Shown piece after piece: positions 23,290 through 36,400 of a stretch of 64,000 nucleotides of DNA. The notes under the pieces were generated by a model. It searched no databases and was not told the DNA's origin. It saw only the letters and a list, made by a program, of their open reading frames with translations. The stretch is from Sabethes cyaneus (lineage: Eukaryota; Arthropoda; Insecta; Diptera; Culicidae), in assembly GCF_943734655.1 (NCBI RefSeq), contig NC_071355.1:241699183-241763182 (forward strand), read 5' to 3'. The position numbers and the translations under genes are program-made. Position 1 is the stretch's first letter, and every line of letters begins with the position of its first letter.

Positions 23290-23700
23290 GCTCTGAAATA
23301 AAAAGTTACTTCAAAAATTAATAGGATATGCCTATAAAAATAAGTTTCTGTCTGTCTGTCTATCCGTATGTTCCTTATAGACTCGAAAACTGCTGAACCG
23401 ATCGGCGTGAAAATTTGCATGCAGAGGTTTTGGGGCCGGGGAAGGTTCTTATGATAGTTAGAGACCCCACCCGCCCTAAAGAGGGGGGCTCCCATACAAA
23501 TGAAATACAATTTTCCTTATAATTCGAGAATTGATCAAGCAAATGGAACCAAATTGGGCATGTGGGGGTTTTTGGAGGCATGTATTTATTTTATGATGGT
23601 TTGAGACCCCTCATCCCTGTGGCAGGGGGATAAGGACTCTCATATAAATAAAGCAGCAATTTTTGGGTAACTCAAAAACTAATCGAACTCGAGAATTTTT
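23290..23700. repeat. Dispersed arthropod-type repeat with tandem units of about 130 bp
   Basis: It starts with a (TCTG)n run at 23347-23361, then ctgaaccgatcggcgtgaaa. Two related units follow, each with gagacccc, a G/C-rich box (gaggggggctc and ggcagggggat), ctcccatacaaat or ctctcatataaat, and aattcgagaa / taactcaaaaact. Repeats of this wording are common in arthropod genomes in my recollection. It encodes nothing. Confidence 0.55.
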
Positions 23701-24179
23701 AGACTCTTCCATAAAACATTAGTCAAAACAAGACCAGTAAAGACTATCTGTAGCAGCACTAGATGATTCGGAAGCGTCGGTCACTGCGGGGGCAGCCTCC
23801 CGCAGATATCACCACTGTCTAGATTTATTTGTTTTCCTAGGTCTACTGACCTCTATTACTTTGCTTCAGTTAGGTCCGAACGAGCGACAGCGAGTAAGGA
23901 GGGGATCACCCCTGCGAGAATGGTACATTCCACAATAACGGTATTCCGTTTCGCCGTATTCGGCGAAATGTTATATTGCTATCCGCCTTATTTTATCTGG
24001 CTAAGCAATGGAGGGAGCTGTTTTCCACTTTATTGTGAGGAAAAATTGCAAATTTGTATATTAAACTACCCATGCTTTTATAGTTTACGTAACTGCCATA
24101 ATGAATCATCTAAGGTTGAACTCCTAAGAAACTTGCATAACTCGAGATTGTGACAAAGGTCATCCGAGATTCACGATTT
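23701..24179. other. Intergenic, no gene recognised
   Basis: Contains the C/G-rich strings cactgcgggggcagcctcccgc and aggggatcacccctgcg, both small palindromes. A 77-codon frame at 23920-24153 has no motif. Confidence 0.3.
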
Positions 24180-24650
24180 ATGTACAGCATAATTTACCCC
24201 AAAGTACTCGTCCTGACATTTGTTATGCTGTAAATGTCTTAAGCCGTTTTAATGTGAACCCTGGTGAAAAATACTGGAACGCAGTGAAACATTTGTTACG
24301 TTATTTATAAGAGGCACATCACAGTATCGTTTACCATATTATCGGAATGAGGATTCGACGATTCAAGGATTTTCCGTTGCTTACTGGGCATCTGATCATG
24401 AGGACCGCAAGTCGACTACCGAGTACGTATTCACAACGCAAGGAGGAGCCATCTCGTGGAGTTGTAAACAGCAGCAGACTGTTGCCCTTTCAACTTCTGA
24501 AGCCGAATATATGGCGATGTCAGCTGCAGTACAGGAAGCACTCTGGTGGAAGCTAATACGATGGTGGAAGGATTATTTCAAGACGAAAAGCAGATTGTGA
24601 TCCATTGCGACAATCAAAGTATGTACCATAGCTGTAGCCAAGAACGGTGT
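24180..24650 (+). pseudogene. Copia (Ty1-type) LTR retrotransposon fragment: end of RT and RNase H
   Basis: The first frame reads R-P-D-I-C-Y-A-V-N-V-L-S-R-F, then Y-W-N-A-V-K-H-L-L-R-Y-L and a stop; this is the last part of a copia RT. The next frame continues with A-Y-W-A-S-D-H-E-D-R-K-S-T-T-E-Y, S-W-S-C-K-Q-Q-Q-T-V-A-L-S-T-S-E-A-E-Y (the RNase H core with S-E-A-E-Y) and then H-C-D-N-Q-S. No LTRs, integrase, protease or gag are nearby. It stops abruptly at about 24650, where a BEL-type integrase begins. Confidence 0.85.
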
Positions 24651-25461
24651 CGACGACGGACAATGGCACTAATTTTACCGGCGCAGATAAGGAACTAAAA
24701 CAATTGGTAAGAATATTGGATCAGCCGCAAATTGAAAATTCATTAAGCGTTAGGGGCGTCGAATGGAAATTTATTCCCCCTGGAGCACCGCATTTCGGAG
24801 GATGCTGGGAGCGGTTAGTGAGAACTGTGAAAACTGCACTTCGAGCATTGCTACGGGAAACACATCCAACGGAATTGGTTTTACGGGCAGCTTTGTGTGA
24901 GGTAATGAACGTAATTAACAATAGACCGTTGACGCATATATTCGATGACCCTCAAGAGCCTGAACCACTGACGCCGAACATGTTGCTGCTAGGTCGAAAC
25001 AATTCAATTCAATTTGATCACGATTTTGATGAGCGAGTTCTGAACTGTCGTGCAGCCTATGCACAGCTGCACAGGTATTTGCAGATAGATTTTGGCGCGA
25101 ATGGATAGCTGCATATCGACCAGAGCTGATAAGGAGCCGGAAGTGGCCGGATAGTAGAAACTATCGTGAGTATGGCATTGGAGATCTAGTAATGATCGTG
25201 GATGAATCTCTTCATCGTGGAAATTGGCCGAAAGGTGTGGTAGAAAACATTTTTCGGGGAACAGATGGAAGGGTGAGGACAGTTTGTGTAAGAACATCGA
25301 GATCAGTGTATACGAGACCAGTTAGCAAAATTATACTACCGCAAGCGAACTCCGTTCCTGACCCGGAGAATGTTGCCAACATTATACACACGAATAATAC
25401 AAACGTGCCAAACCCTAGTTACCACTTGATTTGGAAAATGAATCAAAGCAATCGGGGGTGA
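24645..25461 (+). pseudogene. BEL/Pao LTR retrotransposon fragment: C-terminal half of integrase
   Basis: The frame from 24647 begins at the second catalytic region (D-N-G-T-N-F-T-G-A). It goes on with P-P-G-A-P-H-F-G-G-C-W-E-R-L-V-R, N-N-R-P-L-T, and P-L-T-P-N-M-L-L-L-G-R, hallmarks of BEL/Pao integrases. After a frame break at about 25106 it continues with D-L-V-M-I-V-D-E, N-W-P-K-G-V-V, and T-R-P-V-S-K-I. This is the conserved C-terminal domain that ends BEL Pol proteins. The first catalytic Asp, the rest of pol and gag, and both LTRs are missing. Confidence 0.88.
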
Positions 25462-25619
25462 AAATTTTCGCTACTTTTCCAAGCACTTTCGATGAGATCA
25501 GTTTGTAAATTTGAGCAGAGCAATTGTTTTAAAATAAATTACTAGTTATTACATAAGATTGTTAATTACTAAAAAATACAAAATCGTGGTTTTGTGAAAA
25601 AGAAACCTTGAAGTCGCTG
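25462..25619. other. Short AT-rich gap between retroelement and transposase fragments
   Basis: No feature seen. It may hold the junctions created by the two insertions. Confidence 0.3.
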
Positions 25620-26135
25620 TCCTGAAGAACTGTCCTGTGCCTGTTTTTGGCCCTTCTCTCCCAGGTAAGGGAAGACTTCGTCCTGCTGCCAACTGTGCTA
25701 ACTGTGTTGCCATGTGCAGCTGTGGCATAAAAACTAAAGTTTTCGTTACAAATAATACAATGGCGTTGGAACTGTACCAAAGGGAGTGTCTCCAAAAACG
25801 AATTTTGCCGTTCATTCGATCCCACCACCATCCCGTGATGTTTTGGCCAGATTTGGCAAGCTGTGACGTTCAAGAATGGTATGCAAAGAAAGGGGTCCAG
25901 TTTGTTCCGAAAGACCTTAACCCACCCAATTGGCCCCAGTTCCGCCCTATTGAGAAATACTTGGTAATCATGAAGACTCAAGGCAAAAGGAAAAGTTGTC
26001 AAAGACGTCAATCAAATGAAGACTTGGTGGAATAAGATAGCCAAAACGATGGACGAAGAAAGTGTGCGCCGCCGAATGAGCCTATTACAGGAAAAAATCG
26101 AGAATTCCTTCGAAACTGTATTTTTTGTGTAAGAA
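25620..26135 (+). pseudogene. Tc1/mariner-type transposase fragment, mosquito DD37E-like
   Basis: The plus-strand frame has Y-Q-R-E-C-L-Q-K-R-I-L-P-F-I, V-M-F-W-P-D-L-A-S-C (second catalytic Asp region), and W-Y-A-K-K-G-V-x-F-V-P-K-D-L-N-P-P-N-W-P-Q-F-R-P-I-E-K-Y. The Glu in P-I-E-K-Y lies about 37 residues after the Asp in W-P-D, the spacing used to define DD37E elements. After a frameshift near 25990 the tail continues with T-W-W-N-K-I-A-K-T-M-D-E-E-S-V-R-R. The N-terminal DNA-binding half and first Asp are lost; no terminal repeats found. The copy is inactive. Confidence 0.85.
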
Positions 26136-26555
26136 AAGATCTTGAATTAAATAATAAATAACTGAAACACACGCAATTGTTTTTGTTCCAATTTTTCACG
26201 TCGTACTTTGAATTTTGATCGACATGCGTTGCGGTTTGATTCTGAACGAATTTCTGATCAGAAAAAGTTTCATCGGAAAGCAGAATTGAGCCAAACTGTC
26301 TAAAGTAGCGTACATTTCGGATACAACATTAAAACACATCGTGCGATTGTGAACATCATCAACTAGGTATACACATAATCCATAGTTTATTGCTTTAATT
26401 TTTAAGCCCCTCCGGAACAGCTCTGCCCGGGCGGCGAGTTCGGTAACCTTCGGCATTTTTTTTCTTGCCATTATTACAATTCTAGTTATACAACGGAAAG
26501 CGCACTCGTCTTGGCCGTTGAGTGAGCGATGCCAAAGAGGAATTTTACCACTGCT
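26136..26555 (-). other. 3' flank or 3'UTR of the ETS gene
   Basis: Immediately downstream of the ETS stop codon on the minus strand, so at least part is likely 3'UTR. A 91-codon minus-strand frame (26196-26471) starting M-A-R-K-K-M-P-K has no family that I recognise and no splice context. Confidence 0.35.
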
Positions 26556-27493
26556 CTAATTTCCATGAGTGTACGCGGATGAGCCGGTGTTGAAGTATGA
26601 GCTTCGTTCCGTGTCATCCGATACCCCATCGGGCATGCTGGCTTGTCCTCCGTGGCAGGTGGGAGGTGAGGAACTTCCTTGTTGTTGCTGCTGCTGGTGT
26701 GGTTGTTGTTGTTGCTGCTGATGGTGGTGATGTTGATGGTGATGGGAATGAAGTGTCCCATCCCCCAGTGCTGAACTGCAGCTAGTTCCGGTCGTAGTAC
26801 CGCTTACAGTGGTTGTTGCTCCATAGGCCATGTTGAATAGAGCCTCCGGATCGCAGACGAACTTGTAAACATACCGTTCACCGGCCACCTTTTGCATGAT
26901 TCCTTTCTCGTAGTAGTACCGAAGACTGCGGGACAGTTTGTCGTAGTTCATGGCGGGTCGATTTTTCTGGATTCCCCAGCGTCGGGCCACCTCCTCCGGT
27001 TCAACAAGTTTGAACTCCATGCCACGGCCGGTCCACGCGATGCAACCAGCACTGGATGCCGGTTCATCTAGCAGGGCTACCAAGAATTGCCATAGTTGAA
27101 GAGAACCGCGGCGCTGATGGAGAGGCCCACTTGGAACAGAAAGCGAATTTAATGGAGATGGGTTGGTGGTAGAGATTGTGGTGAGTGTTGATGCGCCACC
27201 CGTTCCGGGGTTACAGTAATCAGGCTCCGAGGAGGTCACAACATCCGACGGTTGCCGATAGCTAGCGTAGCCCGTTTGATGATGCAGAAAGGACTCGGCT
27301 GCGTCTTGCTGATGGGCGGCAATGCTGTGCGAGTGGTCCAATGCCGACGTCAAGTGCGAGGTGGAATCCGGAAAGATGGAATGTTGGCTAAGTTGCGGCG
27401 AGGAACCGGCCGATTGTTGCTGGCTTTGCAGCTTCAGCGAGGTGTATAATGGATCGGTGAACATTCGCTCCGAGTAGGTATGCCAGGCCGCTA
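26556..27493 (-). CDS. Ets96B: Ets96B last coding exon (ETS DNA-binding domain and tail)
   Basis: Acceptor tccCTTCGCAG|TAGCGG places the first exon base at 27493. The exon begins with two bases completing a Val codon and then encodes A-A-W-H-T-Y-S-E-R-M-F-T-D-P. It contains the complete ETS domain and a tail with His and Gln runs, and stops at 26556-26558. Residues around the domain match the PEA3 group rather than Ets97D, Pointed or Yan types. This exon alone identifies the gene. Confidence 0.95.
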
Positions 27494-30400
27494 CTGCGAA
27501 GGGAAAAGAGCAGACGTAAATTTTGCATGAGTTACGAACATCCCCGAAAGTATGCGCTCATTTTGCATAATTAATCTCGCTAATTTCGAGGCGTATTATT
27601 TGGGACTCGGCAAGCCAACGCCACAGGAAAATCTCAGTGCCGTGTTTGTTTGCAGCGTCTAATACTTCCCCTGCTCGCTGATGTGTTTTGCGTTGTAATC
27701 GGATTTTGCGTGCCATCGAAGCAAACCATGATAGAGAGGGTGGAGCATTTAGCAGATCATCAGCTTCACCGTGGAAACTTGAACGAACCTTGTGCCGGCT
27801 AATGTAGGTGTAGTCGGGGGTGGGAAAAGTGCAAAATCCCGATGGGAGTTTACGTTGCAAACGAGGCAAAACAATGCGTATGAAAATTTAATCAATTGTG
27901 TTTTGTCCCCGTTGGATTCCGAGAGGTTGAACAACCACCTGTGAGAAGTACAATCCTTACTGTTTGGAAAAGATCTACCTGTCTTTTTGTCAGCCAAATT
28001 GAACGAATTTTAAGAAAGTTGAATAAGTAAGTTGATGTATGTCTAAAACAAATTTAAAACAAATTTCAAGCCATAAAAAATGCTCGACTTAACAAACAAA
28101 ACGTTAAGACTTATTAGGCGATTACCTACCTAAACATAAAACAGCTTTTCTCAGGAATTGGGGAAAAAAGTAATTTGAGAACAATTTCCCTAAAAAATTT
28201 TTTTATGAGAGATATGATGAAAACAAACCAGTTTTTCTTTTCAAAAATTCCCAATCCCCAATGCTCAAATATTTTTGCTGAAGTTTTTCGATGATTCTAC
28301 AATATGAAAATGACTTTCCAGGTTTTACTTTTCCTGACTTGTTGAGCAAACTCAGACGCGTGATTTCTGCGTGTTGTGAGCCGACGGCATCATGAAAAAA
28401 AAATATCAAAACACATTTTAACGTATGCATTAAAGAAATGGACTAATTTCGGATGGCGATAAGAAAAACTACAAAAGATAATTTGACGGAATAAATTTTC
28501 CTTAAATCCAACGTTTATTAAGCCTTCTACAGAAATGTTTCGACCTCCTGCCGGACGGACTTACGGCAATAGGCCGGAACCTTAGGCATGGTCGATGAAG
28601 AGATGGATGACGGCATGTTCTTCAGTTCTTTCGGGGCCATGTCGATCAACCAAGATATATCATTTAACCGGTGGAGCCCCGTAGATGACCGTATATTTAT
28701 GTGTTTTGAGCATTGAAGGCAAATTCTTAAACTACAACTTAATCAACGTCTGAGCTCCAACGAATAATAAATTCGATGATGCCAAGGGCGAGCTTTATGA
28801 CAGGACCTATGGAGAGCGACCAAAACATGACGTGAAAATAATGATCGGAAACGTAAATGCGCAGATCGGGTAGAAGGAATTCTTCCGCCCTGTCCTTGGA
28901 AGACAGCCTTCATCTGTCGACCAATGATAATGGTCGAAGGCTCATAAATTTTGCCGTGGGCAAAGGAATGACCATTTGTAGCACCTACAGTAACTTTTCA
29001 TGTTAGAATATTTTGAAACAGACCAGGAGGCATCCTAATGGACAATCTAGTTCTCAGATCGATCATGTCTCGATTGACGGTCGACACTTTTTGGATTGAC
29101 CAAACTCGTGACCTACTTAGTCATGACCTTGAAATGCGGTCAGGCATATATTAATATTTTTTTTTTTTGAAACGATGATTCTACAATTGATGAAGGGACG
29201 GTAAGGGAAAGTAATGAAGAAGGATTTTTTCGGGAATGAAGGGGAAGGGTGGAAAGGAAGGGGGGGTGGTAATAGGTAGCTATTATAGGGTTCAAATCCG
29301 GTTATAATCTCTGATTACAGCTTGGTTCGACCCATGCACCTTCCAGCATTGGACAAAAGATTGGAGTCACAACGACAACTTGTTAACCATAGCTACCTAT
29401 TACCCCCCCCCTTCCTTTCCACCCTTCCCCTTCATTCCCGAAAAAATCCTTCTTCATTACTTTCCCTTACCGTCCCTTCATCAATTGTAAAATCATCGTT
29501 TCAAAAAAAAAAAAAACTTTTTGGATGTCATCGATGTACATTCTTTTCGGGGATCAAATTACAATTCGTCGTGTGTAAGATTTGTGCAGAGCTGTAGATC
29601 GCGGCGAAGGCTCGCACTGAGAGGATACTACGTTTCAAAATTTAGCGGTTGAAGACAAATGGCTTTGCAGCGAAATTTGCCAGAAAGTTTGGTTTAAAAG
29701 GAAAGCTCCATAGTGCCATTGAAACAACCAACTGCAAGAAAGGTGATAGGCATGACGCGTGGAAGACAGCGTAACAGTTGGTTTGAAGCTGAATGCCAGG
29801 GAGTAACAAATTAGAAGAGCCAGGCCAGGAGTCGCATGCTCAATGAGGCTACTCGTCAGAACAGAGAATGGTATAGAGAGACTAGAGTAGGACGAGGTTA
29901 AGAAGGGAATCAGTCAGCTGGAAAACGGTAAGGCTGCTGGGAAGGAAGCACGGTATCTCGGCTGAACTTCTAAAAGCGGGGAGCGAGCGGCTGTACGAAA
30001 TAATAAATGCCGGAGGAGTTTTAAATCGTCTCGAGTATAAAAACTATCGAGGCATTCCATTGCTTAATTCTGCCTATAAAGAGCACTCTCGTGTCCTGTT
30101 CTGTATACTGAGACCGTTAGCGGAGTCCTTCTTGCTTGACGAATTTTGTGAGGGACACCAATAGTCTACCCTGCCTCAGTTACTAAACAAGTTCCGGGAG
30201 TACAACTTGCAGGACGGCGTATGAGCTGTAGCAGATAATACAAGAACATGGTTTTGCGGCAAAACTAGTCACGCTAATTCATGCGACGCTGGATGGATCA
30301 AAACTATTAGAATGCTGAGTGAAACCTCAGCCGCACACAGTAAAAAAATACAAAATTTTCTTAAACATCATTGTTAGAGAAAAACACAGACAAACTTCGG

Positions 30401-33400
30401 CGGCTAGTTTTACGTGCTGTACTCCGGTCATAGAACTGTTTTGTCCGCAGTTGGTGCGTTGAAATGGTATTCGTATTCGCTACATTGCGTCATTTCGCAG
30501 TACCCTGGAACGTACGTGTAGATCGATCATTTCCAAAATAGCAGGACAGTCGATATTCCCCTGCAACATATTAGCAGCAAATAAGGCTCTTGCGACGTTC
30601 TTTCGTACCTGAAGTATCTCCAAATGGATTAATCGGCATCGTCTCTCGTAGCTCGGCAATCCGAACGGATCTCGCCAAGATAGATGACGGAGCGCAAAAC
30701 TTGAAGCGGCGTTGGAGCGACTCAATCCTGGCCATTCCGTTTTGGTAATACGAAAACCGTGTTAAAACGAACGGCTGAGCGTGCAGTATAATGCCTTGAG
30801 ACAATACATGTTGGTGAAGCCTCTAGCGATGCGGAAGATGATGATCCTAGATTTCTGGATGCTTTGTCCACAATGTAGGAAATGTGTCGTCTAAACGATA
30901 ACTGACTGTCCAAGATAACGTCGAGATCCTTCACTTGGACGACACGCTGGGTTTCAGGACCATCGAACTTGTAGTTGAAAATCACAGGTTGACGGATTCG
31001 GGCGAAAGAAATAATGGAGCATTTTTCAGGATTTATGATCATACAGTTCACGTTCACCAATCCATAAAGGTGTCAAGCTCTCGTTGAAGAGGGATTGCAT
31101 CGACCTTGGCGTGAATTCTCAAGTAAATCTTCAGATCATCGTTGTATGATAAACGAGGGCCTTTAAGAACGTGGCTGACATCATTGAAGTACAGCAGGAA
31201 GATTAACGGTCCCAAATGACTGCCTTATGGGATTCCAGACGAGGCCGAAAACGCGAGTCTTTCCAATTTGGCAATTGCAATAGCATAATTGACTTTGTCG
31301 AAAGCCACAGATAAACAGTATAGATGACGGCCGTTTGAGCACGATCCGCTAAGCTTTCCGCAATATATGATGTGAAACATAGGAGATTTGTAGTGGTTGA
31401 TCTACCTGCGATGAATCCATGTTGATTATCACTTAGGCTGCATGTTTGTTTGCAGTGGGACAGCAGCGGAGTCATGATTACAAGCTCGAATAACTTCGAA
31501 GCGGCACACAATGATGGGATTCCACGGTAGCTATTAATTTCTTTCCGATCCTCTTTTTTATTTATGAACAGGAAACATAATATGGGCAGTTTTCCATACG
31601 GTCGGAAATACCCCGCTTGAGACGGACAGGCTGACCACCAGCCGAAGGGGGATAAGTAGGTCAGCGATGTGCTTCTTCAAAAACATAGACGCGATACCAT
31701 CTGGGCCGGCTTTACTCGAGGATTTTAACGTTGAGGCGGCTCTAGAGATCATTGTTTCTCCTCTCACAAGCTCCTTGGTTTTGCGGCCAGCGTCGATATC
31801 ATCGGAGTCAATTGATCCAGTTTCGAGTGCAATTTTATGTCCGACTTCGTGCCATTTTCGGCTGGTAAATTGCTGAATAATGCGTACCGTCGGTGCCTTG
31901 CGCACCTGTAGGCTTCGATGGTCTTCCGGCGTCACCACGGGCCTGTTGCAGGCTTTAAGAGCCACTATGAGAAACACTAATGCACTGGAGGAATCGAACT
32001 AACAAGGAAATTCGGACTGGAACAATCGATATAGACTCATGCGACGAATAAGGACTATGAATTGGAAACTCCGGATGTGGGACTGCCGATCTCTCAACGG
32101 CCAAAGGAGCATTCAAGTGCTCTCCGACGTATTGAAGAGCCGGAAGTCCGACTTCGAAGCGCTGCAGAAGGTGTGCTGGAAAGGCTTAATGGTACGTACG
32201 TTCAGAGAGAGATGGATATATCATCTGCCAGCGCTGCGGCAACACACACGAGCTGGGTACAGCTTCATAGTGATGGGCGAGATGCGGAAACGACTGATTG
32301 GGTGGTAGCTAATCAGTCCTCGGATGTGCAGGTTGAGAATCAACGGCCGGTTCTTCAACATAAGCATCCTCAACGTGCACAGCCTTCACCTCCGAAGTAA
32401 CGATGACGACAAGGATGGATTCTACGCGCAGTTGGAGAGTGAATACGACCGCTGCGCAATATATGATATCAAGATCGCCATCGGGGATTTTAATGCTCAG
32501 ACCGGCCAGGAGGAGAAACGCAAACCGGTGATTGGAAGGTTCAGTTCACATCAGCTGACCAATGAAATGGGCCTAAGACTTTGCCGCCTCCTGTGAACTT
32601 GGCCGTACGTAGTATCTTCTTCCAGCACAGACTCTTACACAAGTACGGTCTTACACAAGTACGGTCTTACACAAGCCAAATCAGACAGAATCACAGATCG
32701 ACCACATCTCAGACATTATCGACGTCAGTTCCTATCAAAGCGTTACCGTTGACTCGGACCACTGCCTAGTGATGATTAAGAAGCCCCCTAAACTTTCCGT
32801 TGAGAACAATATTCGGTACCGATGCTGGCCGTTTGTATGCACCGGCTAATTGTTAGAATTTGAGATGCGGAACAGCTACCAGAGGAGTGGAAAGATGGGA
32901 TTATCTGCCCGATCTATAAAAAGGGCGACGAGTTGGACTGCGAGAGACATCGAGCGATCACCGTTCTCAATGCCACCAATAAAGTGCTGTCCCAAAACAT
33001 TTTCCGCCGACTATCACCAATTGCGAACAGATTTGTGAGAACTTATCAAGCCAGCTTCGTCGAAGGTCGGTCTACAACGAATCACATATTTACACTGCGG
33101 CAGTTCCTCCAAAAGGTCCGTGAATACAGAGTTCCAACGCACCATTTGTTCGTTGACTTCAAAGCCGCATACGATACCATCGATCGGAAAGAGCTACGGA
33201 AAATCATGGACGAGAACAGCTTTCCCGGGAAGCTCATCAAACACAGTGTTGTGGACGGATTTCGGGTGGATTTTAAAGTTCATTCGAATCACACAGAGGG
33301 CTTCGTCAATGTGATGGTCTCTCATGCCTGCTGTTCAACATAGCGCTACATCGTGTTATGAACCGAGTGGATATCAACACACGGGGCACGATCTTCAACA

Positions 33401-36400
33401 AATCTAGTCAATTCGTCTGCTTTGCTGATGACATGAATATTATCGGCAGAACATCTGTGGAGGTGGCTGAACAGTACTCCAGATTAAAGCGCGAAACAGA
33501 AAAGATTGGGTTCAAGGTAAATATATCTAAGACAAAATATACGCTGGCCGACGGAACCGATGCCGACCGACGCAGCTTGGGTAGTAGTGAAATGATCGAC
33601 GGTGATGAGTACGAGGTAGTCGACGAAATTGTCTACAATGGCTCACCGTGAGATTCGCGTATTGTCAGCGGAAGTCGGGCTTACTATGGGCTTCACAAGC
33701 AATTGCGGTCGAGCACAATAAGCCCCCATACACAGTGTACACTATACTAGACGCACATTAGACCGGTTGTTCGTTACGGGTATGACCTGCGAGTGCTTGG
33801 AATTTTCGAAAGACGAAGTTTCGAAGTAGTTTTCGAATTCAGAATGCCATAATAAATACTGTATTTACTCCAGATACTAATGTATCTAACTGGAAATGTA
33901 AAATCAAAATTGCATGGAATAAAAACTCCACTACACAGCCAGTTATTAGCATTGACGGTTTCCAGCCACATTAGCTAGGGGGGAAAACAATCAGACAACC
34001 ACGAAATGTTAATTAAAAGCATCATTTCATTTATATCAATTATTAAGTACGAACAATTAGTTACTCATTTCACGGTCGACTCCCGAATGCGCACCCTTGC
34101 CTTTCTTCCTGTTTTACCCGCTTCACCCGTCCCGCAAAAAATAGTCGCACTATGGGGCGACGCCCTGGCCAAAACCGTAGAATTCACTTCCCAACTTTAC
34201 CACCAATGTTCAGCCGCAAAAAAATTTTCGCCTTGAAAAAGAAACGTAATCTCCCATTGTGAATCGGGGGTGAGAACTGTAATGTAATCCAAGTGGAACG
34301 CTAGAATTCTAATCCTTGTGTCATCATCACGTGCGGCGGCATTCAGGTTTAATGAAAGGGGTTAAACCCCCGTTCGGGCCCGGCTATACGCTTCAAAATA
34401 AATATTTTCGGTTGTCTAAAATTTTAATAAAGCATCATTTTTAAATGATTTTGCTGTTGTTCAATGGTGGATGATGGAAGTATTCGGCATTAAAGCCTGA
34501 AATATGTAAACAGAGCAGAATTTTCCCTTTGCTAAGTACCAGCAGTGGAAGTCAAAAAACACGACCTAATAGGGGGAAGGACGGTGGATATTTTCCCCGA
34601 AAAAGGTGAGGGTTGATAATGCTAATGAATATTCTATTAGCATTGCTAGCCGATTGTGAATGACTGAATGAAGACATTTGCTGACCCTTTGCAACATTAA
34701 TACCTAATCGTTGATGATATTGATGGTGCCTTTCAGCATGGAAGGAGAAAACAATAGCTTCAAGTTCATGTACCATTTTGGAGGGTTGCGTTTATTTTGC
34801 TAGGTGAGGAATGATGCTCAACCTAACGGAATTTGGTTTAGCAGGTTATGTCCGTTCATAAACAATTTAAATTCACAACCGCCCATTCTGCGTTTTTTCT
34901 GAAAATAAACAAATTACTTTCAGAATAATTTTTGAAATTTTGAATAGATAACGGGTCTGGCATAGACTGCATTTGAAAACTAGAACTAGCAAGTCTAGAA
35001 AGTCAGACGGCTTTCAATATCTCGATTCGTTTTTGGTAGAACAATTAGTTGTACTGCACAATGACTGAGAAATATTTCAGCCACTTTTCACGTCATTCGG
35101 AGGAAAATTTGCGATTATAATTTGATAAAAAAAAATCTGCCGTTCACGGTCCTAAGCTAGGAACACAATGGGCACCTGATAGGAGATTGTCAATTTCGCG
35201 GTGGATTGTTATCTTTCAATACCCGCTAATCCACCGCCAATCAGATTAATAAAAGTGTGTGCTGATAGCGCGTGACGGATCGCGGTTTTCACTTTAGGGC
35301 AGCTCAGAAAAAAGCATCGTTTTTGTGCAGTTTGTAGCCTTCGATTGATTCCAAACGAAGCTTGAATACCAATTCCCGCAGCAGGCAGCCCAAGCCAGCA
35401 GCGTCGTTGTTCATTGTTTGTCATTTCCACGGAACTGCATTTCCATATTTTTTTCACCGTGGGTGGGGGTGCAAGAATATAGAACTCAAAATGTTTGCTA
35501 TTACGGGTGACTTGCACACTAAAAAGATCATGTCCCTCACCCCTCGCTACGATGTAAAGAAGGAAAACATGTTTCCATCACCGACAAGGAGCGAGGGAAA
35601 GTGACACAGCAGCTACCGACCCTTGAAGACTGGGTGACAATTTTATTTTCATTAATCGAAATTGAATTTGTCACTTTCGGTGATTCTTTGCCGACTTCTG
35701 CGGTACAGTCAAGACGAGTGTATGAATATAGGATTTCGACACAAAAACCCCACACAAAGAAAGTCCCTTCGAACACGAGTGTCAAGTGGAAAATCAAACA
35801 GGTGGGTGGAGTGGAGCATTATTTCTTCTATTCGGCAGGTTCCTTGTGCCGAAAGCAAACCAACGGAAGTCACCGTCGGCATTTTGCCCTTCGTGCGATC
35901 CCTTCCTCGAGGGGCGCTGTAAATTGGCACAGGATGTCATCGTCGGTCGTGTTTTTTTTCCCAGAGGGGGTGTAAAATTAAATTATGCGGCAATTTTGAT
36001 TCGAGATTATTCATCTGGTTTGGTCTGACTCGGACTGAGTGTGGGAATTTTGTAGTTTGAATGCGAAAGTCAATTTGCGCTTTCCGACGGGAAGCATCCG
36101 GTAAATCGCGAAAATTTGGATTTTTTGCCAGCGAGTGTGACTTGCCGTTTTGGTTTGCTCATACTTACCGTCGCTTGGTTCTCGCTTCACTAGCTGGGGT
36201 GGCGTAGATAGGCGGTAGCAGTAGGCGGCGGCTGCCGCTGCTGGGTGGGTCGAAGGAGTTGTCGCGAAATCGAAGAATGCCGAACGCTCGTTGCGGAGGG
36301 GTTTACCTGTGAACAGAAGACGGGAGTTGGTATGATTTGGTAGGAAATAAATTGCCAGCAATCTACGCAAAAATTAAACATCCGTTAAGAAGTTCTGCGG

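Noticed and set aside
26196..26471. 91-codon minus-strand frame after the ETS gene
   Set aside because: Starts with a plausible Met and basic stretch but has no recognisable family, promoter or splice evidence.
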